From Nocardioides marinisabuli (lineage in GTDB: Bacteria; Actinomycetota; Actinomycetes; Propionibacteriales; Nocardioidaceae): 64,000 nucleotides of DNA. The notes beneath the pieces were generated by a model. The model did not search any database, was not told where the DNA came from, and saw only the letters and a list, made by a program, of their open reading frames with translations. The translations under genes were made by a program, and so were the position numbers. Below are positions 34,947 to 42,443 of this stretch, in pieces. The stretch lies in contig NZ_CP059163.1 in NCBI RefSeq assembly GCF_013466785.1, positions 2,232,001 to 2,296,000 of the forward strand. Reading direction: 5' to 3'. Numbering within the stretch: the stretch's first letter is position 1; each line of letters begins with the position of its first letter.

Positions 34947-35430
34947 GGCCGGTGAGCCTCTCCACGCGGATCGTGCGGACCGTCGTCGACCCGTCGCGCC
35001 GGACCTGAACGCTGCCCGGGGTCGCGGTGCCCCGGGGGGTGAAGGTGACGCCTGGCGACGTCTCGGTGGCTCCAGCGGCGAAGACCGGGGCGGCGAAGCT
35101 CAGCCGTTCGCCGAGCTCGTCGGGCCCCTCGAGGAGGCTCTTCGTCTCGCTGGTGCAGGTGCCACGGTAGACCGACCAGGTGTCAGCGTCGGTCGAGAAC
35201 AGCACACAGGTCGAGCTGCCCTCGGTGACGGCCCGTTGCTGGGCCTGGCGCAGCACCCCCTGCAGCTCGGTGGCCGCCCCGTCGTGGGCTGCGGCCATGC
35301 TCCAGGCCCGCCAGCCGCTGACCGCCGCGGCCATCAGGGTCCCCGCGATCGCGATCACCACGATGAGCTCGATCATCGTGTAGCCCGCGTCGCCGCGGCG
35401 GCGCTCGGCGCTCAGCGGGCTCGGCGGCAT
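34930..35430 (-). CDS. GspH/FimT-like pseudopilin
   Basis: The 166-residue protein has leader MPPSPLSAERRRGDAG and prepilin site G/YTMIELIVVIAIAGTLMAAAV (Tyr replaces Phe at +1). The following helix HDGAATELQGVLRQAQQRAVTEGSSTCVLF matches the GspH/FimT pattern. The ATG at 35430 has AGGAG 6 bases upstream. It is the first gene of the minor pilin operon. Confidence 0.87.
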   Translation of the reverse strand: MPPSPLSAERRRGDAGYTMIELIVVIAIAGTLMAAAVSGWRAWSMAAAHDGAATELQGVLRQAQQRAVTEGSSTCVLFSTDADTWSVYRGTCTSETKSLLEGPDELGERLSFAAPVFAAGATETSPGVTFTPRGTATPGSVQVRRDGSTTVRTIRVERLTGRVSTS

Positions 35431-35474
35431 GACGCTCCTGGTCGGGTCCGGCGGGTGGACGTGTCGCGAGGGGG

Positions 35475-35502
35475 ATGTCGGCTCGTCAGGGCCTCCGCTT
35501 GA
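35475..35502 (-). promoter_or_regulatory. WhiG/FliA-type promoter for the pseudopilin operon
   Basis: Minus strand: TCAAG from 35502, 15 bases, GCCGACAT (35482-35475). The start codon is 44 bases downstream. It is divergent from the pilA promoter with 28 bp between the -35 boxes. Confidence 0.65.
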
Positions 35503-35516
35503 GTGCCTGGGCTGGT

Positions 35517-35526
35517 GGTCTAGGCC
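35517..35526. promoter_or_regulatory. GGTCTAGGCC near-palindrome between divergent pilus promoters
   Basis: It occupies the 28-bp gap between the pseudopilin and pilA promoters, like GGTCCGGACC between pilM and pilT. On comparison (one site reversed), the surrounding 15 bases agree at 12 positions (GGTGGTCyrGrCCGG). Confidence 0.4.
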
Positions 35527-35530
35527 GGGC

Positions 35531-35558
35531 TCAAGCGGTGCTCGGCCGGCTCCGACGA
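35531..35558 (+). promoter_or_regulatory. WhiG/FliA-type promoter for pilA
   Basis: TCAAG (35531-35535), 15 bases, TCCGACGA (35551-35558); the first base of the -10 differs from the other five elements. The pilA start is 97 bases further, giving a leader of roughly 90 bases. Confidence 0.55.
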
Positions 35559-35655
35559 CCTCGGTGCAACACCACGCCGCTCCCTGCGTCTGGCCTGTGT
35601 CTGGCTCCGGGGACCGGTGACCCTCCCGATCCCCTCACAAGGAGAACGAACGACC

Positions 35656-36102
35656 ATGCGCACTGCTCCCTCCACCACCCCCGAGACCAAGAAGGACCAG
35701 GGCTTCACGCTCATCGAGCTCCTCGTGGTCGTCGTCATCATCGGCATCTTGGCCGCCATCGCCATCCCGGTGTTCCTGAACCAGCGCGAGAAGGCTGTGG
35801 ACTCGGGAATTCAGTCGGATCTAAAGGCCCTCGCCACCACGCAGGAGACTCACTACGTCGATGCCCGCGCTTACAGCGTGGACCCGGCGGAGCTGAAGAC
35901 GGCAGGCTTCACGCCGACGAAGGGCAACGTTATCGGTGTTGCAATCGCAGCAGGTGGGAAAGCGTACTGCCTCAAGGGCACCAACGCCGGCGGCAGCAAG
36001 GACTTCTACTACGCATCGGATGACGGCGGCTTGAGTGACGCCCAGTCGGGTGCCTGCACCGGCTTGCTGGATGCCGACTTCACTGACGTGTCGAACGCCT
36101 GA
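35656..36102 (+). CDS. pilA: Type IV major pilin
   Basis: The 148-residue pilin has a 16-residue leader ending KKDQG, then FTLIELLVVVVIIGILAAIAIPVFLNQ (cleavage after Gly16, Glu5 present). The globular domain has DLKALATTQETHYVDARAYS and two C-terminal-half cysteines (YCL and GACTG) likely to form the D-region disulfide. The ATG has the strong Shine-Dalgarno AAGGAGA 10 bases upstream. The second half of the gene is poorer in G/C at third positions than its neighbours, as is common in variable pilin regions. Confidence 0.95.
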   Translation: MRTAPSTTPETKKDQGFTLIELLVVVVIIGILAAIAIPVFLNQREKAVDSGIQSDLKALATTQETHYVDARAYSVDPAELKTAGFTPTKGNVIGVAIAAGGKAYCLKGTNAGGSKDFYYASDDGGLSDAQSGACTGLLDADFTDVSNA

Positions 36103-36123
36103 GCGAGGTCGCGAGTATTCGGC

Positions 36124-36360
36124 ATGTTCATCGAGCAGACTGATCTGCACGTCTCTGAGGACGGTCTGACGCGCACGCTCGAGCACCTGACCCGCGCGCT
36201 GCTCGACCCGGCCCCCAGCCAGGTCGAGCGGCCGCGGGTCGCGGTCGTTCCTTCTCCGCTTGGCGAGCCTGTCCACGAGCAGGAGCCGGTCGAGCCTGTC
36301 GTGCTGCGCCTCCCGCGTGGGGTCGACCTCCTGGCCGAGCTCGCGTTCCTCGACCGATGA
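36124..36360 (+). CDS. Small hypothetical protein between pilA and the sigma gene
   Basis: The 78-residue acidic protein starts MFIEQTDLHVSEDGLTRTLEHLTRALL, then has a Pro/Val-rich middle and ends RGVDLLAELAFLDR. G/C-rich third positions support coding. It begins 21 bases after the pilA stop without a visible terminator, and its stop overlaps an ATG (36357) in frame with the sigma factor. It is probably part of a pilA-orf-sigma transcript. No family was recognised. Confidence 0.5.
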   Translation: MFIEQTDLHVSEDGLTRTLEHLTRALLDPAPSQVERPRVAVVPSPLGEPVHEQEPVEPVVLRLPRGVDLLAELAFLDR

Positions 36361-36434
36361 CACCGCCGCACGCACCCTCCCCGCGTGTCCGTTGCCTCGG
36401 CGACGGGCACGTGGGGCAGAGTCACGTCCCGACC

Positions 36435-37181
36435 ATGGGGACCGACATCGATGACGCGCGCGCGGGCACGGCTGCGCTGTGGGCGGCGTACAAGCGCGAG
36501 GGCGGCGACGAGCTGCGCAACCGGCTGGTGCTGCAGTACTCGCCGCTGGTGAAATACGTCGCCGGCCGCGTCCGGGCCACCCTCCCGGCCAGCGTCGAGT
36601 CGGCCGACCTGGTCTCCGAGGGCGTCATCGGGCTGATGGACGCGATCGAGAAGTTCGAGCCCGACCGCGGCTGGGAGTTCCAGACCTATGCGGTGCCGCG
36701 CATCCGCGGTGCGATCATCGACTCGATCCGCGCCGCCGACTGGGTGCCGCGCAGCGTGCGCACCAAGCTGCGCCAGGTCGAGCAGGCGCAGGGCGAGCTG
36801 CGACTGCGACTGGGCCGCGAGCCCGAGCCCGCCGAGCTCGCGGAGGCGACCGGGCTGAGCCCGACCGAGCTGCGCGAGGTGCTCGAGCGCCCGACCACGA
36901 TGACCAGTGCCGACGACGACGAGCTCGCCGAGATCGGCGACGCCGGTGGCGGGCTCGAGGACGCCTTCGAGGACGAGGGCACCCGCGAGCTGCTGATGGG
37001 CGCTGTGCGCCGGCTGCCCGAGCGCGACCAGGTCGTGGTGGCGCTCTACTACTTCGAGGGCTTCACCCTCGCCGAGGTCGGCCAGGTCCTCGGCGTCACC
37101 GAGTCGCGGGTCAGCCAGCTGCGCAGCCGGACGACCAAGGCGCTGCGCGCCGAGCTCGCGACCGCCCTGCTCGACCGCTGA
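36435..37181 (+). CDS. whiG: WhiG/FliA-family RNA polymerase sigma factor
   Basis: The 248-residue group 3 sigma factor has region 2 LVLQYSPLVKYVAGRV, DLVSEGVIGLMDAIEKFEPDRGWEFQTYAVPRIRGAIIDSIRAADWVPRSVR. Region 3 is LRLGREPEPAELAEATGLSPTEL. Region 4 is LPERDQVVVALYYFEGFTLAEVGQVLGVTESRVSQLRSR. The text follows Streptomyces WhiG closely along its length. WhiG and FliA recognise promoters like TAAA-N15-GCCGATAA; six elements of that type (spacing one base longer) precede pilus genes here. ATG 36435 gives the family N-terminus; ATG 36357, overlapping the upstream stop, is an alternative. Confidence 0.92.
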   Translation: MGTDIDDARAGTAALWAAYKREGGDELRNRLVLQYSPLVKYVAGRVRATLPASVESADLVSEGVIGLMDAIEKFEPDRGWEFQTYAVPRIRGAIIDSIRAADWVPRSVRTKLRQVEQAQGELRLRLGREPEPAELAEATGLSPTELREVLERPTTMTSADDDELAEIGDAGGGLEDAFEDEGTRELLMGAVRRLPERDQVVVALYYFEGFTLAEVGQVLGVTESRVSQLRSRTTKALRAELATALLDR

Positions 37182-37234
37182 TCCTGACGATCCTCACCGC
37201 GGCACGCCGCGGGGAGGTGCGGGTCGTCAGGATC
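37180..37234. terminator. Bidirectional stem-loop terminator
   Basis: Arms 37180-37198 and 37216-37234 (GATCCTGACGA outermost) pair at 17 of 19 positions around an inner GCGG-CACG-CCGC hairpin. It lies between the convergent sigma factor and EamA genes and begins within the sigma stop codon. Confidence 0.75.
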
Positions 37235-37246
37235 GTGGCGGGTCGC

Positions 37247-38194
37247 TCAGGCCGGGGCGGGCGGGTGCTCGACGCGCCGCGGGCGGCGCCGCGCGAGCGC
37301 CACGCCCAGCAGCGCCAGCACCCCGCCGACGTACGCCGCGCCCGGCGGGGTCTCGCCCAGCAGCGCCCAGCCGAGCACGATCGTGATCGGCGGGACCAGG
37401 TAGGTGGTGACGCTGAGGCTGCCGGCGTCCATGTGGGTCAGGGCGTAGGCGTAGGTGGTGAAGGCGATCGCGGTCGGGAAGATGCCGAGGTAGACCACCC
37501 ACAGCACCGACGAGGTCGGCGCGACCTGCACCTCCTCGATGAGCGTGGGCAGGAACGGCAGGCACACGACCGCACCGATCGTGCAGGCCAGCCAGGTCAC
37601 GTGCACAGCGGCCAGACGGGCCATCAGCGGCTTCTGCAGGATCAGGCTGACGGCGTAGACCACCGCGGCGAGCAGCACCAGGAAGACCCCGAGCAGGTCG
37701 CGGCCCTGGCTCTGCGACGTCGAGAGCCCGATCAGCGCGACACCGCCGAAGGCCAGCGCGAGCCCCAGGCCGAGCCAGGCGGTGAACCGCTCGTCGAGGA
37801 ACACCGCGGCCAGCACCGCCACCAGCACCGGCGAGAGCTGGATCAGCATCGCGGCCGTGCCGGCGTCGACGCGCTGCTCGCCCTCGTTGAGCGCGACGTT
37901 GTAGACGCCGAACCACAGCACCCCGATCGCGGCGAGCGAGACCCACTCCCGCCGCGTCGGGCGGGGCACGCCCTTCGTCGCGGTCGCCACCACGCCCAGG
38001 CACAGCGCGCCCACCAGCAGCCGGCCCAGGCTCAGCGGGCCGGCGGAGAAGTCGGCGCCCAGGTGCCGGATCGCCACGAACGCCGAGGCCCACAGCACCA
38101 GCGTCACCGCCACGGCCGCCAGCGGCAGCCAGGACGTCGGGGTGGAGGCCGGGGGAGTGCCGGGCGCGGGGCGCTCGGTGCGGGTCGTCGTCAC
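37247..38194 (-). CDS. EamA/DMT-family transporter
   Basis: The 315-residue protein has ten predicted membrane helices in two EamA repeats (about 25-155 and 165-300). Markers are LWASAFVAIRHLG in the first helix, ALNEGEQRVDAGTAAMLIQLSPVLVAVLAAVFLDERFT at the end of the first repeat and GSLSVTTYLVPPITIVLGWALLGE in the second. Such transporters export amino acids or other metabolites; the substrate is unknown. The C-terminal tail is basic. Confidence 0.9.
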   Translation of the reverse strand: MTTTRTERPAPGTPPASTPTSWLPLAAVAVTLVLWASAFVAIRHLGADFSAGPLSLGRLLVGALCLGVVATATKGVPRPTRREWVSLAAIGVLWFGVYNVALNEGEQRVDAGTAAMLIQLSPVLVAVLAAVFLDERFTAWLGLGLALAFGGVALIGLSTSQSQGRDLLGVFLVLLAAVVYAVSLILQKPLMARLAAVHVTWLACTIGAVVCLPFLPTLIEEVQVAPTSSVLWVVYLGIFPTAIAFTTYAYALTHMDAGSLSVTTYLVPPITIVLGWALLGETPPGAAYVGGVLALLGVALARRRPRRVEHPPAPA

Positions 38195-38256
38195 GACCGA
38201 AGCCTACGGTGACCCATGACGCCGGGTCACGCGGGAATCGGTCGTGACGGCCGCGC

Positions 38257-38934
38257 TCACAGGTCGAGCTTGTAGCCCAGCCCGCGCACGGTGACGAGGT
38301 ACTTCGGCTCGCCCGGGTCGGGCTCGAGCTTGGCGCGCAGCCGCTTGACGTGCACGTCGAGGGTCTTGGTGTCGCCGACGTAGTCGGAGCCCCAGACCCG
38401 GTCGATCAGCTGGCCGCGGGTCAGGACCCGCCCGGGGTTGCGCAGGAACATCTCGAGGAGCTCGAACTCCTTGAGCGGCAGCCGCTGCTCGTGGCCGTCG
38501 ACGGTCACCACGTGCCGCTCGACGTCCATGCGCACCGGGCCGGCCTCGAGGGTGGCCGGGGCCGCCTCCGGCTCGGCGCCGCGGCGCAGCACCGCGCGGA
38601 TGCGCGCGACCAGCTCGCGCGGGGAGTAGGGCTTGGTGACGTAGTCGTCGGCGCCGAGCTCGAGGCCCACCACCTTGTCGACCTCGTCGTCCTTGGCGCT
38701 GACCATGATGACCGGCACGCTGGAGGTCTGCCGGATGGTGCGGCACACCTCGGTGCCGGGGATGCCGGGCAGCATGAGGTCCAGCAGCACGATGTCGGCC
38801 CCGTTGCGGTCGAACTCCACCAGCGCGGCGTTGCCGTCGGCGGCGATGGCGACCTCGAAGCCCTCCTTGCGCAGCATGTACGCCAACGCGTCGCTGTAGC
38901 TCTCTTCGTCCTCGACGACCAGTACCCGTGTCAC
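38257..38934 (-). CDS. regX3: OmpR-family response regulator RegX3
   Basis: The 225-residue protein has a receiver domain (VLVVEDEESYSDALAYML, phospho-acceptor Asp in IVLLDLMLPGIPG, VSAKDDE, KPYSPREL) and a winged-helix DNA-binding domain (KEFELLEMFLRNPGRVLTRGQLIDRVWG, DVHVKRLRAKLE, TVRGLGYKLD). The sequence and the neighbours senX3 and phoU identify it as the phosphate-starvation regulator of actinobacteria. The GTG at 38934 overlaps the senX3 stop by 4 bases. A weak GTGACCC/GGGTCAC stem at 38209-38230 follows it. Confidence 0.93.
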   Translation of the reverse strand: MTRVLVVEDEESYSDALAYMLRKEGFEVAIAADGNAALVEFDRNGADIVLLDLMLPGIPGTEVCRTIRQTSSVPVIMVSAKDDEVDKVVGLELGADDYVTKPYSPRELVARIRAVLRRGAEPEAAPATLEAGPVRMDVERHVVTVDGHEQRLPLKEFELLEMFLRNPGRVLTRGQLIDRVWGSDYVGDTKTLDVHVKRLRAKLEPDPGEPKYLVTVRGLGYKLDL

Positions 38935-40079
38935 GGGCTGTCCTCCTGCTCTTTCCTCTCGGACCCGAAGTGCTGGGGCAGGGTCAGGGTGAACGTAGAC
39001 CCCTGCCCCTCCGCCGACCAGACCCGGACCTCGCCGCCATGGGTGGCGGCGACGTGCTTGACGATGGACAGGCCGAGCCCGGTGCCGCCGGTGGAGCGGT
39101 GGCGGGCGGGGTCGACGCGGTAGAAGCGCTCGAAGATGCGGTCCAGCTCGTCGGCGGGGATGCCGATGCCCTGGTCGACCACCGAGATGTCGACCGACCC
39201 GTCGTCGACGCGGGTCGTGACCAGCACCGTCGAGTCGGGGTCGGAGTAGGAGACGGCGTTGGAGACCAGGTTGGAGACCGCGGCGGTCACCTGCTTCTCG
39301 TTGCCGAAGACCTGCACGTCCTCGGTGCCGCCGATCGCGACCGAGATCCGCTTGGCGCCGGCGTCGATCGCCGAGGCGTCGACCGCGGAGCGGATCACCT
39401 CGTCGAGGTGCACCGCCACGGGCGCGTCGAGCGGGTCGTCGGCCTGCAGCCGCGACAGCTCGATGATCTGCTGGACCAGCTTGGAGAGCCGGTCGCTCTC
39501 GGTGCCCATCCGGGCGGCGAACCGCTTGACCGCCTCGGGGTCGTCGGCGGCGTCGACCATCGCCTCGGCCAGCAGTCGGATCGCGCCCACGGGGGTCTTG
39601 AGCTCGTGGGAGACGTTGGCGACGAAGTCGCGGCGCACCTCCTCGACCCGCCGCTCGCGGGTGCGGTCCTCGACCAGGGCCAGCACCAGGCGCGAGCCGA
39701 GCGGCGCGACCCGGGCGGTGACGTGGCGCGCGGGGGCGCCCGGGCGGGTCATCAGGATCTCGGTCTCACGGATCTGCCCGTCGCGGCGCACCAGGTGCAC
39801 CTGCTCGGCGAGCGCCTCGGAGACCAGGCGCGAGCCGCGCACCAGCCCGAGCGCGTACGCCGGGGCGCTGGCCTTGAGCACCACGTCGCCCGCGTCGACC
39901 ACGACCGCCGAGCTGCGCAGCACCGAGAGCACCGAGGCGATCCCGTAGGGCAGCACCGGCTCGGGCGCGGGAGGCACGGTGTGCTGCTGGCGGTCGCTGA
40001 CGTGCCAGGCCAGCACGGCCACGCCGGCGACGAACGCCCCCACGACGGCAGCGATGAATGCCTGCAGCGTCGGGTCCAC
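38931..40079 (-). CDS. senX3: Sensor histidine kinase SenX3
   Basis: The 382-residue kinase has an N-terminal membrane helix (LQAFIAAVVGAFVAGVAVLAWHV), a PAS-like region (about 50-145), the dimerisation and phosphorylation helix with FVANVSHELKTPVGAIRLLAEAM (phospho-His), and the ATPase domain with N box LVSNAVSYSD, G1 DQGIGIP and G2 STGGTGLGLSIVKHV. In actinobacteria SenX3 signals phosphate limitation to RegX3. GTG 40079 is chosen; TACGAT about 10 bases upstream suggests leaderless expression. It is divergent from phoU, with a PHO box between. Confidence 0.93.
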   Translation of the reverse strand: MDPTLQAFIAAVVGAFVAGVAVLAWHVSDRQQHTVPPAPEPVLPYGIASVLSVLRSSAVVVDAGDVVLKASAPAYALGLVRGSRLVSEALAEQVHLVRRDGQIRETEILMTRPGAPARHVTARVAPLGSRLVLALVEDRTRERRVEEVRRDFVANVSHELKTPVGAIRLLAEAMVDAADDPEAVKRFAARMGTESDRLSKLVQQIIELSRLQADDPLDAPVAVHLDEVIRSAVDASAIDAGAKRISVAIGGTEDVQVFGNEKQVTAAVSNLVSNAVSYSDPDSTVLVTTRVDDGSVDISVVDQGIGIPADELDRIFERFYRVDPARHRSTGGTGLGLSIVKHVAATHGGEVRVWSAEGQGSTFTLTLPQHFGSERKEQEDSP

Positions 40080-40139
40080 GTGCAGGATCGTACGCAGTCT
40101 CGCACCCGGGACCTGCCGATCCGGCCCCTGCTTCGCAAC

Positions 40140-40157
40140 GTTCACCGCCCGTTCACC
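40140..40157. promoter_or_regulatory. PHO box upstream of phoU and senX3
   Basis: Two direct GTTCACC repeats (40140-40146 and 40151-40157) are spaced by exactly 11 bp, each followed by GCCC. This is the form of actinobacterial PhoP/RegX3 boxes. It lies 56 bp upstream of phoU and 61 bp upstream of senX3, so it could serve both directions and autoregulation. Confidence 0.75.
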
Positions 40158-40212
40158 GCCCGACGACCACCGGACACCCCGCAGGTCGGCCGCAGTGCCT
40201 AGTCTCTTCCTC

Positions 40213-40869
40213 ATGCGTGACGTCTTCCATGAGCAGCTCGACGCCGTCTTCGACGACCTGACCGCCATCTGCGGCCAGGTCGAGGTCGCCGTGCGACGAG
40301 CCACCGAGGCCCTGTTGAGCGGCGACGCCGCGGTCGCCGAGCAGGTGATCACCGACGACGCCGAGATCGACCAGGCGCGGGAGCGGGTCGAGGAGTCGGC
40401 CTTCCAGCTGCTCAGCCTGCAGCAGCCGGTCGCCGGCGACCTGCGCGTGATCATCGCGGCGCTGCGGATGGTCACCGAGCTCGAGCGGATGGGCGACCTG
40501 TCGGTGCACGTCGCCAAGATCGCCCGCCTGCGGGTGCCCAACGTGGCGGTGCCCGAGGGCATCAACGAGACCATGACCAAGATGGCCGAGACCGCCGAGG
40601 ACATGGTGCGCCGCGTCGGCCAGATCATCCGCCACCGCGACGTGTCGGCGGCCATCGAGCTGGGCCGCGACGACGAGGTGATGGACCAGCTGCGCCGCCA
40701 CAGCTTCACCCAGCTGCTCGGCGACGACTGGGCCCACGGTGTCGAGGCGGCGGTCGACGTCGCCCTGCTCGGCCGCTACTACGAGCGCATCGCCGACCAC
40801 GCCGTCTCGATCGCCAACCGCGTCGTCTTCGTGGTCACCGGCGAGAAGCCGCACCGCGGCGAGGTCTGA
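40213..40869 (+). CDS. phoU: Phosphate signalling regulator PhoU
   Basis: The 218-residue all-helical protein has two PhoU repeats, each three helices. Conserved metal-binding type motifs are visible: first repeat VITDDAEIDQARERVEESAFQLL...LRMVTELERMGDLSVHVAKIA, second repeat GRDDEVMDQLRRHSF...LGRYYERIADHAVSIANRVVF. PhoU damps the SenX3-RegX3 response and Pst transport under phosphate excess. The ATG at 40213 is the family start. No pst genes are present in the window. Confidence 0.95.
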   Translation: MRDVFHEQLDAVFDDLTAICGQVEVAVRRATEALLSGDAAVAEQVITDDAEIDQARERVEESAFQLLSLQQPVAGDLRVIIAALRMVTELERMGDLSVHVAKIARLRVPNVAVPEGINETMTKMAETAEDMVRRVGQIIRHRDVSAAIELGRDDEVMDQLRRHSFTQLLGDDWAHGVEAAVDVALLGRYYERIADHAVSIANRVVFVVTGEKPHRGEV

Positions 40870-40902
40870 GCGACCCGAGAGCCACCCGGCCACCCCCGAC
40901 GC

Positions 40903-40940
40903 ACACCGCCCCGACCCGTACGAACGGGTCGGGGCGGTGT
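40903..40940 (+). terminator. Strong stem-loop terminator of phoU
   Basis: A perfect 16-bp stem (ACACCGCCCCGACCCG, 40903-40918, with its complement at 40925-40940) has the 6-base loop TACGAA. It begins 33 bases after the phoU stop. Confidence 0.85.
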
Positions 40941-40974
40941 TGGTCCGGGTTGAGCCGGGTCGGCTCTGGTCAGC

Positions 40975-41031
40975 TCGAGCCGGCTCGGCGCGAAGTATGA
41001 GCCGGCTCGGCGCGAGATTTGGGCCGGGTCA
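40975..41031. repeat. 22-bp tandem repeat (family D, copy 2)
   Basis: Units start at 40977 and 40999 with a 22-bp period (GAGCCGGCTCGGCGCGA then AGTAT or GATTT), followed by a partial third unit. Compared with the reverse complement of the units at 11561-11626, 18 of 22 positions agree. Like copy 1 it lies in a convergent gap, here between phoU and gpm. Confidence 0.8.
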
Positions 41032-41781
41032 GCGACCCTGCGAGGCCACGGCCGCGGCGGCCGCCTCGGCGGCGTCGGGGTCGAGGTAGCGCCCACCGGG
41101 GACGGTGGGGGACAGGTCGGCGTCGAGCTCGTAGACCAGCGGCATGCCGGTGGGGATGTTGAGCCCGGCGATCTCGTCGTCGCCGATGCCGTCGAGGTGC
41201 TTGACCAGCGCGCGCAGGCTGTTGCCGTGCGCGGCGACCAGGGTGACCTTGCCGGCGCGCAGGTCGGGCACGACCGCCGACTCCCAGTAGGGCAGGAAGC
41301 GCTCGATGACGTCCTTGAGGCACTCGGTGCGCGGCATGTCGTCGCCGAGGTCGGCGTAGCGCGGGTCGCCGGCCTGGGAGAACTCGTCGGCGTCGTCGAT
41401 CGGGGGCGGCGGCACGTCGAAGGAGCGGCGCCACTGCATGAACTGCTCCTCGCCGTACTGCTCGAGGGTCTGCTTCTTGTTCTTGCCCTGCAGCGCGCCG
41501 TAGTGGCGCTCGTTGAGGCGCCAGGAGCGGTGCACGGGGATCCAGTGCCGGTCGCAGGCGTCGAGGGCCAGCCCGGTGGTGGAGATCGCGCGGCGCAGCA
41601 GCGAGGTGTGCACGACGTCGGGGAGGATGCCGGCCTCGCGCATCAGCTCACCGCCGCGGCGGGCCTCGCCCTCGCCCTTCTCGGTCAGGGCCACGTCGAC
41701 CCAGCCGGTGAAGAGGTTCTTGGCGTTCCAGTCGCTCTCGCCGTGGCGCAGCAGGACCAGGGTGCTGGTCGGGGCGCTCAC
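41029..41781 (-). CDS. gpmA: 2,3-bisphosphoglycerate-dependent phosphoglycerate mutase
   Basis: The 250-residue glycolytic enzyme interconverts 3- and 2-phosphoglycerate. Motifs: [30 protein letters not shown] (phospho-His in the RHG motif), [38 protein letters not shown], and the second His in [19 protein letters not shown]. The start overlaps the upstream lipoprotein stop by 4 bases. A C-terminal Ala-rich tail is slightly longer than usual. Confidence 0.96.
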   Translation of the reverse strand: MSAPTSTLVLLRHGESDWNAKNLFTGWVDVALTEKGEGEARRGGELMREAGILPDVVHTSLLRRAISTTGLALDACDRHWIPVHRSWRLNERHYGALQGKNKKQTLEQYGEEQFMQWRRSFDVPPPPIDDADEFSQAGDPRYADLGDDMPRTECLKDVIERFLPYWESAVVPDLRAGKVTLVAAHGNSLRALVKHLDGIGDDEIAGLNIPTGMPLVYELDADLSPTVPGGRYLDPDAAEAAAAAVASQGR

Positions 41782-42401
41782 TGGGTGTTCTCCGGCTCCG
41801 ACTCGGCGCCGCCCTCGGGCTCGAGCTCGTCGCCCTCGAGGCCCTCCTCGCCGGGCCCGTAGTCGCGCACCGACTCCAGCGGCTCGCAGTCGTAGGTCCC
41901 GCCGCCGTCACCGTCGTCGCTGGCGAAGTCGAAGCCCTCGAAGATGCCGCAGTTCGTGACGACGGGGACGTCGATCTGCACCGACTCGCCGTTGTCGAAG
42001 CTCAGGCGCACCGCCAGGTAGTCGCCGGCGGCGAAGTCGCCGGTCACGGCGAAGCCGTTGTCCTCCTCGGAGAGGTTCTCGAAGCCCAGCGGGTCGATCG
42101 GGCGGGGCTCGACCTCGGCGCTGACCTGCTCGCCGTTCTCGCCGGACAGACCGGTGAAGGTGATGACGTCGGTGGCGGAGTTGTTGGCCAGCCCGCCGAT
42201 GAAGGTGCCGGCGCCGTCGCGGCTGGCCACGATCGCCGCGCCCAGCACGTCGACCTCGGCGTCGCGCTCGTTGGCGCCCGCGGCCGGCGTGTAGGGCCGG
42301 TCGGTGGCGTAGTCGAAACCGCAGGAGGAGAGCGGGAGAGCGAGCGCGACCGCGCTGGTGGTCAGCGCGAGCTTGCGGCGGATCAGCATCGTGGGTCTCA
42401 T
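41778..42401 (-). CDS. Predicted lipoprotein of unknown function
   Basis: The 207-residue protein has a lipoprotein signal peptide ([23 protein letters not shown]; lipobox LSSC). It is followed by a beta-rich domain with [36 protein letters not shown] and a very acidic C-terminal tail rich in Glu and Gly. Related lipoproteins with this layout are common in actinobacteria, and some resemble copper chaperone-like (PCuAC) folds, but the Met/His copper motif is not evident. It is coupled to gpmA. ATG 42389 is an alternative start. Confidence 0.75.
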   Translation of the reverse strand: MRPTMLIRRKLALTTSAVALALPLSSCGFDYATDRPYTPAAGANERDAEVDVLGAAIVASRDGAGTFIGGLANNSATDVITFTGLSGENGEQVSAEVEPRPIDPLGFENLSEEDNGFAVTGDFAAGDYLAVRLSFDNGESVQIDVPVVTNCGIFEGFDFASDDGDGGGTYDCEPLESVRDYGPGEEGLEGDELEPEGGAESEPENTQ

Positions 42402-42443
42402 GCCTTCGGTTCGTCGTGGGTCCGGCTGCGGGCCAGCCTAGCG

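Noticed and set aside
36357..36434. N-terminal extension of the sigma factor from ATG 36357
   Set aside because: The extra 26 residues are not like any WhiG/FliA N-terminus; the start at 36435 fits better, although the overlap with the upstream stop keeps the alternative open.
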